DNA of 64,000 bases from Bradyrhizobium sp. BR13661 (GCF_029892425.1 NZ_JARXWB010000014.1:124001-188000); one strand, 5' to 3'. Positions 26,347 through 35,087 are shown, counted from the first letter of the stretch. Made by a program: numbers and translations. The notes: a model not told the origin generated them from the sequence alone.

Positions 26347-26375
26347 AGCCCAGTCCGTGCCAGATGAGTAATTTT

Positions 26376-26448
26376 ATTGCGCGTGCAGCGCAATCGACTT
26401 TTGTTCCTTGTTGGAAAAATCCGCCGACAGGGAATGCAATTCTTGCAT
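26376..26448. promoter_or_regulatory. Two palindromes between lrp and trxB (candidate Lrp operators)
   Basis: ATTGCGC-GTGCA-GCGCAAT (26376-26394) lies about 30 bp upstream of the Lrp start. ATGCAA-TTC-TTGCAT (26434-26448) lies near the middle of the 210-bp gap. Lrp/AsnC proteins bind short palindromes of this size, so autoregulation is likely; an effect on trxB is possible. Confidence 0.5.
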
Positions 26449-26556
26449 AGCTCACCAGAAGGCTTAGATTAGCTCTGATATTTCAGCGCCTCCGCGAGGC
26501 CTCCCGGCACTTTCCGCGCCCGCGCTGCAAATCCCCCGTGAAAGGCGTCCATCGAA

Positions 26557-27522
26557 ATGTCCGCTCCTGTTCATGCAAAGGTCGTCATTATTGGCTCCGG
26601 GCCCGCAGGCTACACCGCGGCGATCTACGCCGCGCGCGCGATGCTCGAGCCGATCCTGATCCAGGGCATGCAGGCCGGCGGCCAGCTGACCATCACCACC
26701 GACGTCGAGAACTATCCGGGCTTCGCCGACGTGATCCAGGGCCCCTGGCTGATGGAACAGATGGAGAAGCAGGCAGTCCATGTCGGCACCAGGATCGTCT
26801 CCGACCTGGTGATCAAGCTCGACACCTCGCAGCGGCCGTTCCGCCTCACCTGCGATTCGGGCGACGTCTATCTCGCCGAAACCGTGATCCTCGCCACAGG
26901 CGCACAGGCGCGCTGGCTCGGGCTGCCGTCCGAGGTGAAATTCCAGGGCGGCGGCGTCTCGGCCTGCGCCACCTGCGACGGCTTCTTCTACCGCAACAAG
27001 GAGGTCGTGGTGGTCGGCGGCGGCAATACCGCGGTCGAGGAAGCGCTGTACCTTACGAACCACGCCTCGCAGGTCACCATCGTACATCGCCGCGACCACT
27101 TCCGCGCCGAGCGCATCCTGCAGGAGCGCCTGTTCAAGCACCCCAAGATCAAGGTGGTCTGGGATTCGGCCGTCGACGAGATCTGCGGCACCGAGAACCC
27201 GAACAAGGTCACCCATGTGCACCTGAGGAACGTCAAGACCGGCGCGCTGACGGATGTGAAGACCGACGGCGTCTTCGTCGCCATCGGCCACGCGCCGGCG
27301 ACTGAGCTCGTGAAAGACGCGGTGAAGCTGAAACCGTCGGGCTATGTCGAGGTCGCCCCGAACTCGACCGCGACCTCCGTGCCCGGCCTGTTCGCCGCCG
27401 GCGACGTCGCTGACGAAACCTACCGCCAGGCCGTGACGGCCGCAGGCCTCGGCTGCATGGCAGCGCTCGAGGCCGAACGTTTCTTGGCCCTGCGCGCCAG
27501 CGAGCGCGCGGCAGCGGAATAA
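26557..27522 (+). CDS. trxB: Thioredoxin-disulfide reductase
   Basis: TrxB transfers electrons from NADPH via FAD to thioredoxin. The 321-residue protein has the N-terminal FAD motif GSGPAGYTAAIYAARA, the redox-active CATC in CATCDGFF (about residues 136-143), the NADPH motif VVGGGNTAVEEALYL, and the C-terminal FAD-binding GLFAAGDVADETYRQAVTAAGLGCMAAL. Length and motif order are typical. ATG 26557 opens the protein. A LysR gene follows 5 bp later and is likely cotranscribed. Confidence 0.96.
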   Translation: MSAPVHAKVVIIGSGPAGYTAAIYAARAMLEPILIQGMQAGGQLTITTDVENYPGFADVIQGPWLMEQMEKQAVHVGTRIVSDLVIKLDTSQRPFRLTCDSGDVYLAETVILATGAQARWLGLPSEVKFQGGGVSACATCDGFFYRNKEVVVVGGGNTAVEEALYLTNHASQVTIVHRRDHFRAERILQERLFKHPKIKVVWDSAVDEICGTENPNKVTHVHLRNVKTGALTDVKTDGVFVAIGHAPATELVKDAVKLKPSGYVEVAPNSTATSVPGLFAAGDVADETYRQAVTAAGLGCMAALEAERFLALRASERAAAE

Positions 27523-27527
27523 CGATC

Positions 27528-28451
27528 ATGCCTCGAACACGCGACGGATTTACGGATATGGACTGGGACAAGCTGAAGGTGTTTCACGCGGCGGCGGAAG
27601 CGGGCAGCTTCACGCATGCCGGCGAGCAGCTCGGCCTGTCGCAATCGGCGGTGTCACGCCAGGTCTCGGCGCTGGAGCAGGAGCTCTCGGTCTCGCTGTT
27701 CCACCGCCATGCCCGCGGCCTGATCCTCACCGAGCAGGGCGACCTCTTGTTCCGCACCGCGCATGACGTGTTCATGCAGTTGCAGGCGGCACGCGCGAAA
27801 CTGACCGACAGCCGCGAACGGCCGAGCGGCGATCTCAAGATCACCACCACCCCCGGCGTCGGTATCAACTGGCTGATCCCGCGGCTCGGCGAATTCACCG
27901 CGCTCTATCCGGAGATCCGGATCTCGCTGATCGTCACCGACGAGGAACTGGACCTGTCGATGCGCGAGGCCGATGTTGCGATCCGCACCCGCAAGCCGAC
28001 GCAGCCGGATCTCATCCAGCGCAAGCTTTTCGCGATGGGCTTCCACGCCTATTGCTCGCCGGAATACATCAAGCGCTTCGGCACGCCGCGCACGCTGGAG
28101 GAGCTCGATGCCCACCGCATCATCTCGCTCTCCGACGGCAACTTCGCGCCGCATTTGCAGAACCGCAACTGGCTGGTCGAAGCAGGTCGCAACGGCTCGG
28201 GTCCGCGCGAGGCGTATTTCAGAGTGAACAACATTCTCGGTCTCGTGCGCGCCTGTCAGCAGGGCCTCGGCATCGCAGCGCTGCCGGATTATCTCGTCGA
28301 AGAGAACAGCCGCCTCGTACAATTGTTCGGCGAGTCGGACTCGATCCAGCTCGACACGTATTTTGTCTATCCCGAAGAGCTGAAGACGGTCGCGCGCGTG
28401 CAGGTGTTCCGTGACTTCGTTGTGAGCAAGGCACAGCGCTGGCCGTCCTGA
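27528..28451 (+). CDS. LysR-family transcriptional regulator
   Basis: The 307-residue protein has the LysR helix-turn-helix (WDKLKVFHAAAEAGSFTHAGEQLGLSQSAVSRQVSALEQELSVSLFHRHARGLILTEQG) and a substrate-binding C-terminal domain starting GDLKITTTPGVGINWLIPRLGEF. The effector is unknown. It begins 5 bp after trxB. An in-frame ATG at 27558 (MDWDKLKVF) is a closer family start; I keep the first ATG because of the tight spacing to trxB. A terminator lies about 175 bp downstream. Confidence 0.9.
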   Translation: MPRTRDGFTDMDWDKLKVFHAAAEAGSFTHAGEQLGLSQSAVSRQVSALEQELSVSLFHRHARGLILTEQGDLLFRTAHDVFMQLQAARAKLTDSRERPSGDLKITTTPGVGINWLIPRLGEFTALYPEIRISLIVTDEELDLSMREADVAIRTRKPTQPDLIQRKLFAMGFHAYCSPEYIKRFGTPRTLEELDAHRIISLSDGNFAPHLQNRNWLVEAGRNGSGPREAYFRVNNILGLVRACQQGLGIAALPDYLVEENSRLVQLFGESDSIQLDTYFVYPEELKTVARVQVFRDFVVSKAQRWPS

Positions 28452-28625
28452 TTTCCGCATGACTGACATGCGACCTCGACGGTTGCTGCATGACGCGGGT
28501 CAAGCCCATAATGTTTTCACGCTGAGCCTTCGCGTTGCGCATTTGTCCCCCTCCTCCAGTGGCGCGGGAGTTCAGTAATCCCTCTTGGAAGGTGATTGTG
28601 TCGGCCTCACGTGGCCAATACCTAA

Positions 28626-28652
28626 GCCGGGCCTTCGGGTCCGGCTTTTTTT
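28626..28652 (+). terminator. Intrinsic terminator with UUCG tetraloop
   Basis: GCCGGGCC and GGTCCGGC form an 8-bp stem with one G-T pair around TTCG, followed by seven T. It lies 175 bp after the LysR stop, long for a simple 3' end, so the intervening stretch may be part of a transcript tail or a small RNA. Confidence 0.88.
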
Positions 28653-28684
28653 CTGCCCAAAATGGCTTTCGCCCTCCGCGTGTA

Positions 28685-28852
28685 TTGACAGTTTTGGGCA
28701 TACCCCGCATCATTTGCAAATGATCACGAAGTCGTGCGCAATCATCTCGAAAAACGGCCCCCATCCGGGGACCTCGGATTTTTGCGCGCGCTAGACTGAC
28801 TTCGTCATCGCTGCCAAATCCCGAAAACCCCGCCGCCTGGACGGGGTTTTTT
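28685..28852 (+). ncRNA. Candidate small RNA between LysR and the DHDPS-family gene
   Basis: TTGACA (28685-28690) with CATCAT 17 bp later could be a promoter. No ORF follows. The stretch ends in a strong intrinsic terminator at 28824-28852, where AACCCCG pairs with CGGGGTT and a run of T follows. An independent short transcript of about 130 nt is plausible. A second TAGACT box at about 28791 could give an even shorter one. Sequence alone does not prove expression. Confidence 0.3.
28824..28852 (+). terminator. Intrinsic terminator upstream of the DHDPS-family gene
   Basis: AAAACCCCG and CGGGGTTTT pair around CCGCCTGGA, followed by T residues. It lies 45 bp before the next start and so insulates that gene from upstream transcription. 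Confidence 0.85.
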
Positions 28853-28896
28853 CATGTGCCCTCCGTCTCAGGTTCATCTTGAGAAGGAGCAGGAAC

Positions 28897-29805
28897 ATGA
28901 CTGATTTGCGAACCCACATGCATGGGCTGTGGCTGCCGCTGGTGACGCCGTTTCGCGACGGTCGTCTCGACGAAATGTCGCTGCGGCGGCTGACGCGGCA
29001 CTACGCCGCGCAAAGCATCGACGGCTTCATTCTGGGAGCAACCTCCGGCGAAGGCATGACGCTGCGCGAGAGCGAGCTCGAACGCCTCGTCGCCATCGTG
29101 CGCGATGAAATGGCAGCCGGCCGCCGCACCATTCCGATCGGGCTCGGGCTGTCAGGCGCGGACACCTCACGGATGAAGGAGCGGCTGGACGAGACCGCGG
29201 ACTGGCCGATCGACTTCTATCTGATCGCGAGCCCCTATTACGTCCGGCCGTCGCAGCGGGGGATATCAGCGCATTTCGAGGCGCTGGCCGATCACGCCGC
29301 CTGGCCTCTCGCGCTCTACAACATTCCCTATCGCTGCGCCGTCGGCATCACCAACCAGACCATGCTGCGGCTCGCAGAGCATCCCAATATCATCGGCCTG
29401 AAGGATTGCGGGGCAAGCCGCGAGCAGTCGACCGCGCTCTTGCGCGATCGGCCGAAGGGCTTCCGCGTGCTCACCGGCGAGGACGCGAATTATTTCGAGG
29501 CGCTCAGCGACGGCGCCGATGGCGGCATTTTGCTGTCAGCGCATCTCGAGACTGCGGCCTTCGCTGCCGTGTACAGCGAGCTGAAGCAAGGCAACCACGA
29601 TGCGGCAGAGGCACGCTGGCAGGAGGTCTCGGAGCTGACGCGGCTGTTGTTCGCAGAGCCAAGCCCGGCGCCGGCGAAGTACTGGCTGTGGCGCACGGGC
29701 CTGATCGACAGCCCCGAAGTCCGCCTGCCGATGGTGGAGGTGAGCAGCGAGCTCGCAGCCGCGCTGGATCGCGAGATCGCGCGGCGGGTGAAAGTCGCTG
29801 CGTAG
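28897..29805 (+). CDS. Dihydrodipicolinate synthase family aldolase
   Basis: Family members are TIM-barrel Schiff-base aldolases, such as DapA and KDG aldolase. The 302-residue protein has LWLPLVTPFRDGRLDE, the family GATSGEGMTL motif (usual GTTGE), LYNIPYR with the catalytic-type Tyr, and IIGLKDCGAS with the Schiff-base Lys. DapA itself usually has more conserved flanks and sits elsewhere, so the substrate is open. ATG 28897 has AAGGAG about 9 nt upstream. Confidence 0.86.
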   Translation: MTDLRTHMHGLWLPLVTPFRDGRLDEMSLRRLTRHYAAQSIDGFILGATSGEGMTLRESELERLVAIVRDEMAAGRRTIPIGLGLSGADTSRMKERLDETADWPIDFYLIASPYYVRPSQRGISAHFEALADHAAWPLALYNIPYRCAVGITNQTMLRLAEHPNIIGLKDCGASREQSTALLRDRPKGFRVLTGEDANYFEALSDGADGGILLSAHLETAAFAAVYSELKQGNHDAAEARWQEVSELTRLLFAEPSPAPAKYWLWRTGLIDSPEVRLPMVEVSSELAAALDREIARRVKVAA

Positions 29806-30007
29806 CGTCTTCCGTCGAGGGCCGTCTGTGGCGTTCGTCACAGCGGCTGGTCGACGCGGCGAAGATAATCCCCGCCATGAGAGAGAGCACCGCCTTGGTT
29901 AACCGGGCACGAACGGCCTTCGCAGCTGCCGCATGGCGCATCCACGCCTCGTTTACGCAATGGCGCCTATCGTTCGCTCGCGAATTTATCAAACAGGGGG
30001 AATGACC

Positions 30008-30157
30008 ATGGGGCAACGCGTTCGCCCGACTGCGGCGGAAATGTTCGCGCCTGCCGATCTTTTGCAGGGAATCCTGGTGGTGTCGTCGTTCGGCTTCTGG
30101 GCCGTGATGCTCGGCCTGATGCCGGTGCTGCTGTTTCGGGTCTGGCTCGCGGGCTGA
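30008..30157 (+). CDS. 49-residue single-span membrane protein
   Basis: The peptide reads MGQRVRPTAAEMFAPADLL and then a hydrophobic span (ILVVSSFGFWAVMLGLMPVLLFRVW). AGGGGG lies 7 nt before ATG 30008, better spacing than the ATG at 30002. No family is recognised. A second tiny membrane protein follows 128 bp later with the same layout of polar head and one C-terminal span. Confidence 0.65.
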   Translation: MGQRVRPTAAEMFAPADLLQGILVVSSFGFWAVMLGLMPVLLFRVWLAG

Positions 30158-30285
30158 CGAAGCCTGCGTGCATGGTTAATCGCGGGCTCGCGATTGCGTT
30201 TAAATGCGAGCGGGCCTGCGAGCCGGAATATTAAAACATCTCGCGTATCGTCTCCCCCATAAGCGAAGAAATCGCGGGGGCGATC

Positions 30286-30453
30286 TTGAACAATCAGAAC
30301 GATATTGTGCCGTTTTACGGCGCCACGCAGGGCTTTGAAAACGCCGGACAGCAGGGCTTTTCCACCGAGGACATTCTCTGGGCCGTCGGCATCTGGTCGG
30401 TGATCCTGACGCTGTCGCCGGTGATCGTGTTCTACATGCTGATGGTGGCGTAA
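30286..30453 (+). CDS. 55-residue single-span membrane protein
   Basis: Starting at TTG 30286, with GGGGG about 6 nt upstream, the frame encodes NNQNDIVPFYGATQGFEN, then a polar stretch, and a hydrophobic C-terminal span (ILWAVGIWSVILTLSPVIVFYMLMV). It ends at TAA 30451-30453. The layout resembles its upstream neighbour. No family is recognised. The frame is short, but the SD, span and clean stop support it. Confidence 0.6.
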   Translation: MNNQNDIVPFYGATQGFENAGQQGFSTEDILWAVGIWSVILTLSPVIVFYMLMVA

Positions 30454-30463
30454 CGTCCATCTC

Positions 30464-30537
30464 GTCATTCCGGAGCGACCGAAGGGCGAATCCGGAATCT
30501 CGAGATTCCGGGTTGCGCTGCGCGCCCCCGGAATGAC
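30464..30537. repeat. Dispersed palindromic intergenic repeat, family A copy 3 (short)
   Basis: It begins GTCATTCCGGAGCG and ends CCCCCGGAATGAC, with an inner GGAATCTCGAGATTCC palindrome. It is a degenerate, shorter relative of the copies at 1138 and 14677. It lies between the tiny membrane gene and the ParA gene. Confidence 0.7.
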
Positions 30538-30605
30538 AGCTGAGGGCATAAACGTAAAACGCGCGGGACACCGCGCGTTTGTCGTCAGGGGAATGATTGA
30601 TGAAA

Positions 30606-31283
30606 TTATGCCGCCTGCTTGTGCATTGCGCCTGTAGCCGACGCCGTGCCGCGAATGGCTTTCACTGAACGCTCGATCGCTGCCCACAGCCTTGCAATTT
30701 CCTGGGCCGCACGGCTCTCGGCCTGATACTCGCGCGCGCCTTCGCCGTGGCTGAGTGCCATCAACAAATCCGAACGATTGGTGATCTGACCGCCCCACAC
30801 CGGAGCGCGGAACTTGGCCAGCGCCTCGCGGGCGATGGTGACGATCGGGCTTTCGGATTCGTCGCGACGCGCCGGTGCGCCGTTGAGCACGACCGCGTAG
30901 GGCTTGCGCGCCGCGCGGCACATCTGGATGGTTTCCTGCACCGCGTTGACGTCGAACACGCCGGGCCGTGCCGGGATGACCACCATCGTCGCGTTCTTGA
31001 TGGCGTCGTCGACCACGGCCGACAGATTCGGCGGCGTGTCGATCAGCACCCACTCGTAGCCGTCGCGCTTGGCAGCAGAGACGATGCCGCTGACGGAATT
31101 CACGGCCGACTTGATCGGCGGTTCGTTGGTACCACGCAGCTTGTGCCACAACGTGAGCGAGCCTTGCGGATCCGCATCGACGAGCAGAATAGGCTTGGTC
31201 GCCTTGATCTGCGCGGCGAGATGTGCGGCCAGGGTACTCTTGCCCGAGCCGCCTTTACGCGATGCAAAAACAATAACGTTCAT
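30606..31283 (-). CDS. ParA/MinD-type ATPase without a ParB partner
   Basis: The 225-residue protein has the deviant Walker A motif KGGSGKSTLAAHLAAQ (residues 9-24), LLVDADPQGSLTLW and VLIDTPPNLSAVVDDAI. Such ATPases position cargo (DNA, chemoreceptors, cellulose synthase and others) by dimer switching on the nucleoid. No parB or other cargo gene is adjacent, so this is an orphan ParA. ATG 31283 (MNVIVFASRKGG) is chosen as the fold start; the longer frame upstream has no domain. Confidence 0.88.
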   Translation of the reverse strand: MNVIVFASRKGGSGKSTLAAHLAAQIKATKPILLVDADPQGSLTLWHKLRGTNEPPIKSAVNSVSGIVSAAKRDGYEWVLIDTPPNLSAVVDDAIKNATMVVIPARPGVFDVNAVQETIQMCRAARKPYAVVLNGAPARRDESESPIVTIAREALAKFRAPVWGGQITNRSDLLMALSHGEGAREYQAESRAAQEIARLWAAIERSVKAIRGTASATGAMHKQAA

Positions 31284-31694
31284 ACCTCTGGCCTCCAGAT
31301 TGACCCCAGGTAACGAAAATGAATCACCGCGCTGATTCGTGAAAGAAAAATTTATCGACAGTTGTGTTGTCGCCACGAAATAACAAGAGGTGTTGGCTTT
31401 TGAGTCACACTCCTTGCGCGACTGATGACATGAACTGTCATGAATCACTGTTCACGCGGGCAATCGGTCGTCTTTTCAAGCACTCACGCGGAAAAATTCG
31501 CGGCACAACTTCGCCGCGCAAATCCTTGTGGCGCTCTTTTCATCAGTCACATCGGCAATTGCTGCAACAAGGCGCGCAAGAGGCGCGAACAAAACGAGTC
31601 CGGTGGCTGTCGCGTGGCTGGTGGCCCCCTCGAGCCGAATGGACGCAAGGGACATGACAGGTATCAGAACGGGAACGCGGGAGGGCGAGCGAAC
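31284..31694. other. Intergenic region without a gene (about 410 bp)
   Basis: No credible ORF is seen on either strand. It contains a 17-bp perfect palindrome, ATGACA-TGAAC-TGTCAT (31425-31441), a candidate operator about 140 bp upstream of the ParA start, and a short CGACA...TGTCG inverted repeat near 31355-31372. Confidence 0.4.
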
Positions 31695-32039
31695 CTAGCC
31701 GTCGTCGGTCTTCTTCTTCGGCTTTGTCTTCTTGGCCGTCGTCTTGGGCGTGGTCTTGGCTTTGGGCGCGATGCTGGTCGGTGCGCCGGCGCTGCGCTCC
31801 GGTCCGCGGCGGAAGAACACCGCGCATGGTGGCGACAGCTGCGCCTTCTTCTGGATCATGCAGGCGGTGATGGCATCGACGTTCGGAACGAACTCGCTGC
31901 ACAGCCGCATCGCATCCGGCGTGCAGGCTTGCTGCTGATCGGGCGTGTAGGCCAATCCTATGCCCGGCTGGGCCAGAACGGCGAGCGCCAGCCCGAAGGT
32001 CGCGGCAGCCATGGATGTCCTGAAGCGCGATTCCGGCAT
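31695..32039 (-). CDS. Exported Cys-rich small protein with Lys-rich tail
   Basis: The 114-residue protein has an N-terminal signal-like segment (FRTSMAAATFGLALAVLAQPGIGLAYT), then a short domain with spaced cysteines (ACTPDAMRLCSEFVPNVDAITACMIQKKAQLSPPCAVFF). This is the spacing of a GLG1-type cysteine-rich repeat. It ends in a Lys/Thr/Pro tail. ATG 32039 has GGGGGG just upstream. Function is unknown; the tail could bind nucleic acid or envelope polymers. Confidence 0.7.
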   Translation of the reverse strand: MPESRFRTSMAAATFGLALAVLAQPGIGLAYTPDQQQACTPDAMRLCSEFVPNVDAITACMIQKKAQLSPPCAVFFRRGPERSAGAPTSIAPKAKTTPKTTAKKTKPKKKTDDG

Positions 32040-32372
32040 CGATCCCCCCAAATGTCGAGTCGGCGGCGAGTGTGGGTGAACCGGCGTTGGTTGGCAACGA
32101 GGCTGGGGGCGAAAGGTCGGACGTGTGCGGTCTCGGCAACAGGGAGGACAGCCGCGGGGGATGACCGCGGAGGGTGGGATAACCCCTTTCCCAAGCCGCC
32201 AAAACAACCCCATGCACAGTAGCCAGGTCTTTGGCCCGCCTCGCGAATTTCCGGCGCCTTACGGATTTTACGAAATTCCCTTTGACTCGTCGGGCAAAAC
32301 AGCGGCATGATGGCAGGATCGAGACGCGCGTGGGGTGGTCGGCCGAAATCCCCGTGAAGGGGGGAGGACCGC

Positions 32373-33317
32373 ATGGCCACCGTGTTGATCGTCGCGCCGG
32401 TGTTTGCGTTGATCGCGGCCGGCTATGCGGCGGTGATGTTTCGCTTCGTCTCCGAGGGCGCACACAAGGGCATCTCCGAATTCGCCTTCAGCATCGCGAT
32501 CCCCGCGCTGTTGTTTCGCACCATCGTCGTCTCGGAATTCCCCGACGTCAGCCCTTACAGGATGTGGGGCGCCTATTACGGCGCGCTGGCCATCACCTGG
32601 ATCGCGGCGCTTCTGATCTCGGCGCTGATCCGCGAGCGGCGCGAGGACCGCGAGGACGGCGTCGTGTTCGCGATCGGCTCGGTCTACGGCAACATCGTCA
32701 TGCTCGGGATTCCGCTGGTGATCTCCGCGCTCGGCGTCGAGGCGGCCGGCCCGATGTCGCTGATCCTGTCGGTGAACACGCCGCTGCTCTGGCTCTGCGG
32801 CATCCTGCAGATGGAGCTGGTCAGCCGCAAGCGCACGGGCTCGGTGCTGTCGGTGATCCGGCCGATCCTGACAGATCTGGCGAAGAATCCGCTGATGCTG
32901 GGCATCGGCTTCGGCGTGATCTGGCGCTTCACCGGCCTCGGCCTCAACCCCGTCGTCGACAAGACCATCGAACTGCTGGCGCAGGCGGGTTCGCCGGCGG
33001 CCCTGATCGCGCTCGGTATCACGCTGTTCCGGTTCGAGGTGAAGGGCGAGATGGGAAGCGTCGCCGCGATGAGCGCATTGAAACTGCTGGCGATGCCGGC
33101 CGTGGCCTTCGCGATGGCAAAGCTGCTGGGCCTGCCGCCCGTCGTGACCGGCGTCGTCGTGCTGTTCGCGGCGATGCCGACCGGCGCCAATGCCTACATC
33201 TTTGCGGTTCAATATCAGCGGATGGTGAACCCGGTCTCGGGCGCGGTGGCGCTGTGCACGCTGCTGGCGGCGGCGACGTTGCCGGTGGTGGTGATGGTGG
33301 TGGCGGGGGTGAGGTAA
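32373..33317 (+). CDS. AEC (auxin efflux carrier) family transporter
   Basis: The 314-residue protein has about 10 hydrophobic segments and the AEC pattern: APVFALIAAGYAAVMF at the start, FSIAIPALLFRTIVVSEFPD, and the C-terminal GVVVLFAAMPTGANAYIFAVQY with the conserved PTGANAY-type motif. Bacterial AEC members export malate or other organic acids, or remain unassigned. ATG 32373 has GGGGAGG about 7 nt upstream. Confidence 0.9.
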   Translation: MATVLIVAPVFALIAAGYAAVMFRFVSEGAHKGISEFAFSIAIPALLFRTIVVSEFPDVSPYRMWGAYYGALAITWIAALLISALIRERREDREDGVVFAIGSVYGNIVMLGIPLVISALGVEAAGPMSLILSVNTPLLWLCGILQMELVSRKRTGSVLSVIRPILTDLAKNPLMLGIGFGVIWRFTGLGLNPVVDKTIELLAQAGSPAALIALGITLFRFEVKGEMGSVAAMSALKLLAMPAVAFAMAKLLGLPPVVTGVVVLFAAMPTGANAYIFAVQYQRMVNPVSGAVALCTLLAAATLPVVVMVVAGVR

Positions 33318-33439
33318 CTCGGGCTACCGTGCAGCGATGTCCTGATGGCATGAGGTTGTATACGTCGCAGCACACCGCGCGCCACGCGATCGCCATTTTG
33401 ATCTGGCTCAACTTAGCCTGGTCGAACTGGTGAGCTTGA

Positions 33440-33775
33440 GTGATCACCCCCGGTAAATACTCCGCTTGGTTCAGGACGCCCGTCGGCGAAGGCGCTGGCG
33501 TGGTTGAATTCAGCCCTGACGGGACACTCGCCGGCGGCGACGATACGTTTGCCTATGCGGGACACTGGACGCAGGAGGGCGAGCACTTCAAAGCCAGCCT
33601 TTCCGCCCGACGCGTGACGCCAGGGCCGCCCGGCGTCTTCGGACTGGATGAGATCGACATCGTCGTGTCAGGCCGCTCGATCGACGGCTCATCCACGTCC
33701 TGCACGGGCTTCGCAAAACAGGCGCCCGGCCTGAAGCTCGAAGTGGAGCTGGTGCGGATTGTTGGCGATGCCTGA
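33440..33775 (+). CDS. GrlR-like small domain protein
   Basis: The 111-residue protein opens KYSAWFRTPVGEGAGVVEFSPDGTLAGGDDTFAYAGHW, which matches the GrlR beta-barrel pattern (G.Y...F....G.G.....DG...GGD....Y.G). GrlR in enteropathogens is an anti-activator of type III secretion, but the fold is more widely spread. No secretion genes are nearby, so here it is only a family match. Confidence 0.6.
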   Translation: MITPGKYSAWFRTPVGEGAGVVEFSPDGTLAGGDDTFAYAGHWTQEGEHFKASLSARRVTPGPPGVFGLDEIDIVVSGRSIDGSSTSCTGFAKQAPGLKLEVELVRIVGDA

Positions 33776-33982
33776 CTATGGCTTGCGGGGCGGAAGGTTA
33801 GTGCACGGTGACCGTGATCTCGTGCTTCCTGCGGAAGCGGTTCCGCCCCCATTTTGGGAAGGCCATCCTTCTTTTCGATTTGCCAGCTTTGTGGTCTTCT
33901 CACGCCCGAGCGGCGCTGACAGACCTTTGCACACAGTGTTCGCTTGATTGCCTCGTTCATCCTGATCAATTGGAGAACAGTC

Positions 33983-34300
33983 ATGAAATATATGATCGAT
34001 TATCGGATACGTCATGGAAATGGTCATGAGCAGAATTTTGCAACGGCGGACGGACTTCTCAGCGCGTTCGGCAAGTGGAAGCCGGAAGACGGACTAACGG
34101 TGCACGCATTTCTATCGAACCTGGTGGGCGACAAAGGCTACGTGCTTGTCGAGGCGAATGATCCAAAGGTGGTCCTGTCGTTCGTTTCGAAGTTCACCTT
34201 CTGGAACGATGTGGACGTTCATCCTGTGGTCGATGTCGGCGACGTGATCCCGGTGACTTCAGCCTCGCTTGCCTGGGCTCGAAGCGCATCAAGAGCCTGA
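33983..34300 (+). CDS. DUF3303-like protein
   Basis: The 105-residue protein has the ferredoxin-like DUF3303 pattern: MKYMIDYRIRHGNGHEQNFATADGLLSAFGKWKPEDGLTVHAFLSNLVGDKGYVLVEANDPKVVLSFVSKFTFWNDVDVHPVVDVGDV. ATG 33983 has GGAG about 8 nt upstream. Function is unknown. Confidence 0.68.
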   Translation: MKYMIDYRIRHGNGHEQNFATADGLLSAFGKWKPEDGLTVHAFLSNLVGDKGYVLVEANDPKVVLSFVSKFTFWNDVDVHPVVDVGDVIPVTSASLAWARSASRA

Positions 34301-34535
34301 AGACCGGACTCGATAGCGCCGTGGCCAGGGCCGACGTGACGGATCCATCTCGGGAGCAAAACGCGTCGGCCCCGATACGCGCCATTGCGCCGACGCAAAA
34401 GACATCAGACTTCCGCATCTGGCGCTGCTCTCGGCGGTGACGCCGCCGGTCCTGGCGCGCTGAGCCCATGTTTTGATTTTGCCTGTGCACGCAAAAGTAG
34501 CTATCTTGCGTTAACACACATCACGGGAGGCAGCC

Positions 34536-34937
34536 ATGAATCGCGAGGACATGCTCGACGTCATCAAACGCGCTTACGCCGCGCGCGCTGCCGGTGACCT
34601 GGACGGCCTGGTGGCGACGTTTCATCCCGAGGGCACGTTCAACCTGATCGGCGACAGAAGCGCGCTGCATCTGACGGGAAGCTTTAAGGGGCACGCGCTG
34701 TTGCTGGAGGCTTTCGGTCAATTCACGGCCCATTTCGCCTTCGAGCAACGCGAGATCCTGACCGAGGTGGTCGAGGGCGATTATGCTGCGATCCGGTCCC
34801 GTCTTGTCATCCGGTACCGTCCGAACAAGAAAGTCTTCACCACCGAACTCCTGGACCTCTTCAAGTTTCAGGATGGCAAGATCATCGAGCTGATCGAGTA
34901 CGCGGACACCGCGCTCATCAAGGCTGTCGTCGCCTGA
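34536..34937 (+). CDS. SnoaL/NTF2-like domain protein
   Basis: The 133-residue protein fits the NTF2-like fold: VIKRAYAARAAGDLDGLVATFHPEGTFNLIG at the start, ILTEVVEGDYAAIRSRLVIRYRPNKKVFTTELLDLFKFQDGKIIELIEYADTAL at the end. The fold serves enzymes and ligand binding; no catalytic assignment is possible. Clean ATG with GGGAGG about 7 nt upstream (33-nt leader after the preceding gap). Confidence 0.82.
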   Translation: MNREDMLDVIKRAYAARAAGDLDGLVATFHPEGTFNLIGDRSALHLTGSFKGHALLLEAFGQFTAHFAFEQREILTEVVEGDYAAIRSRLVIRYRPNKKVFTTELLDLFKFQDGKIIELIEYADTALIKAVVA

Positions 34938-34964
34938 CGCATGTGAGAGCGGTCCCCTGCGGCT

Positions 34965-35004
34965 CATCCTTCGAGACGCCCGCCTCTGGCGGGCCCTCAG
35001 GATG
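34965..35004. repeat. Short dispersed palindromic repeat (family E)
   Basis: Outer ends CATCCT and AGGATG enclose GCCCGCC-TCT-GGCGGGC, a strong hairpin. The pattern resembles short palindromes common in Bradyrhizobium intergenic DNA, but only one copy is seen here. Confidence 0.6.
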
Positions 35005-35087
35005 ACGTCGGAGTGTGTGGTAGCGGTTCTTGCCTCCCGGCTTTCGCCCATGAGAAAGTCCAGGCGCGATTCCTCCAGGGCATCACG

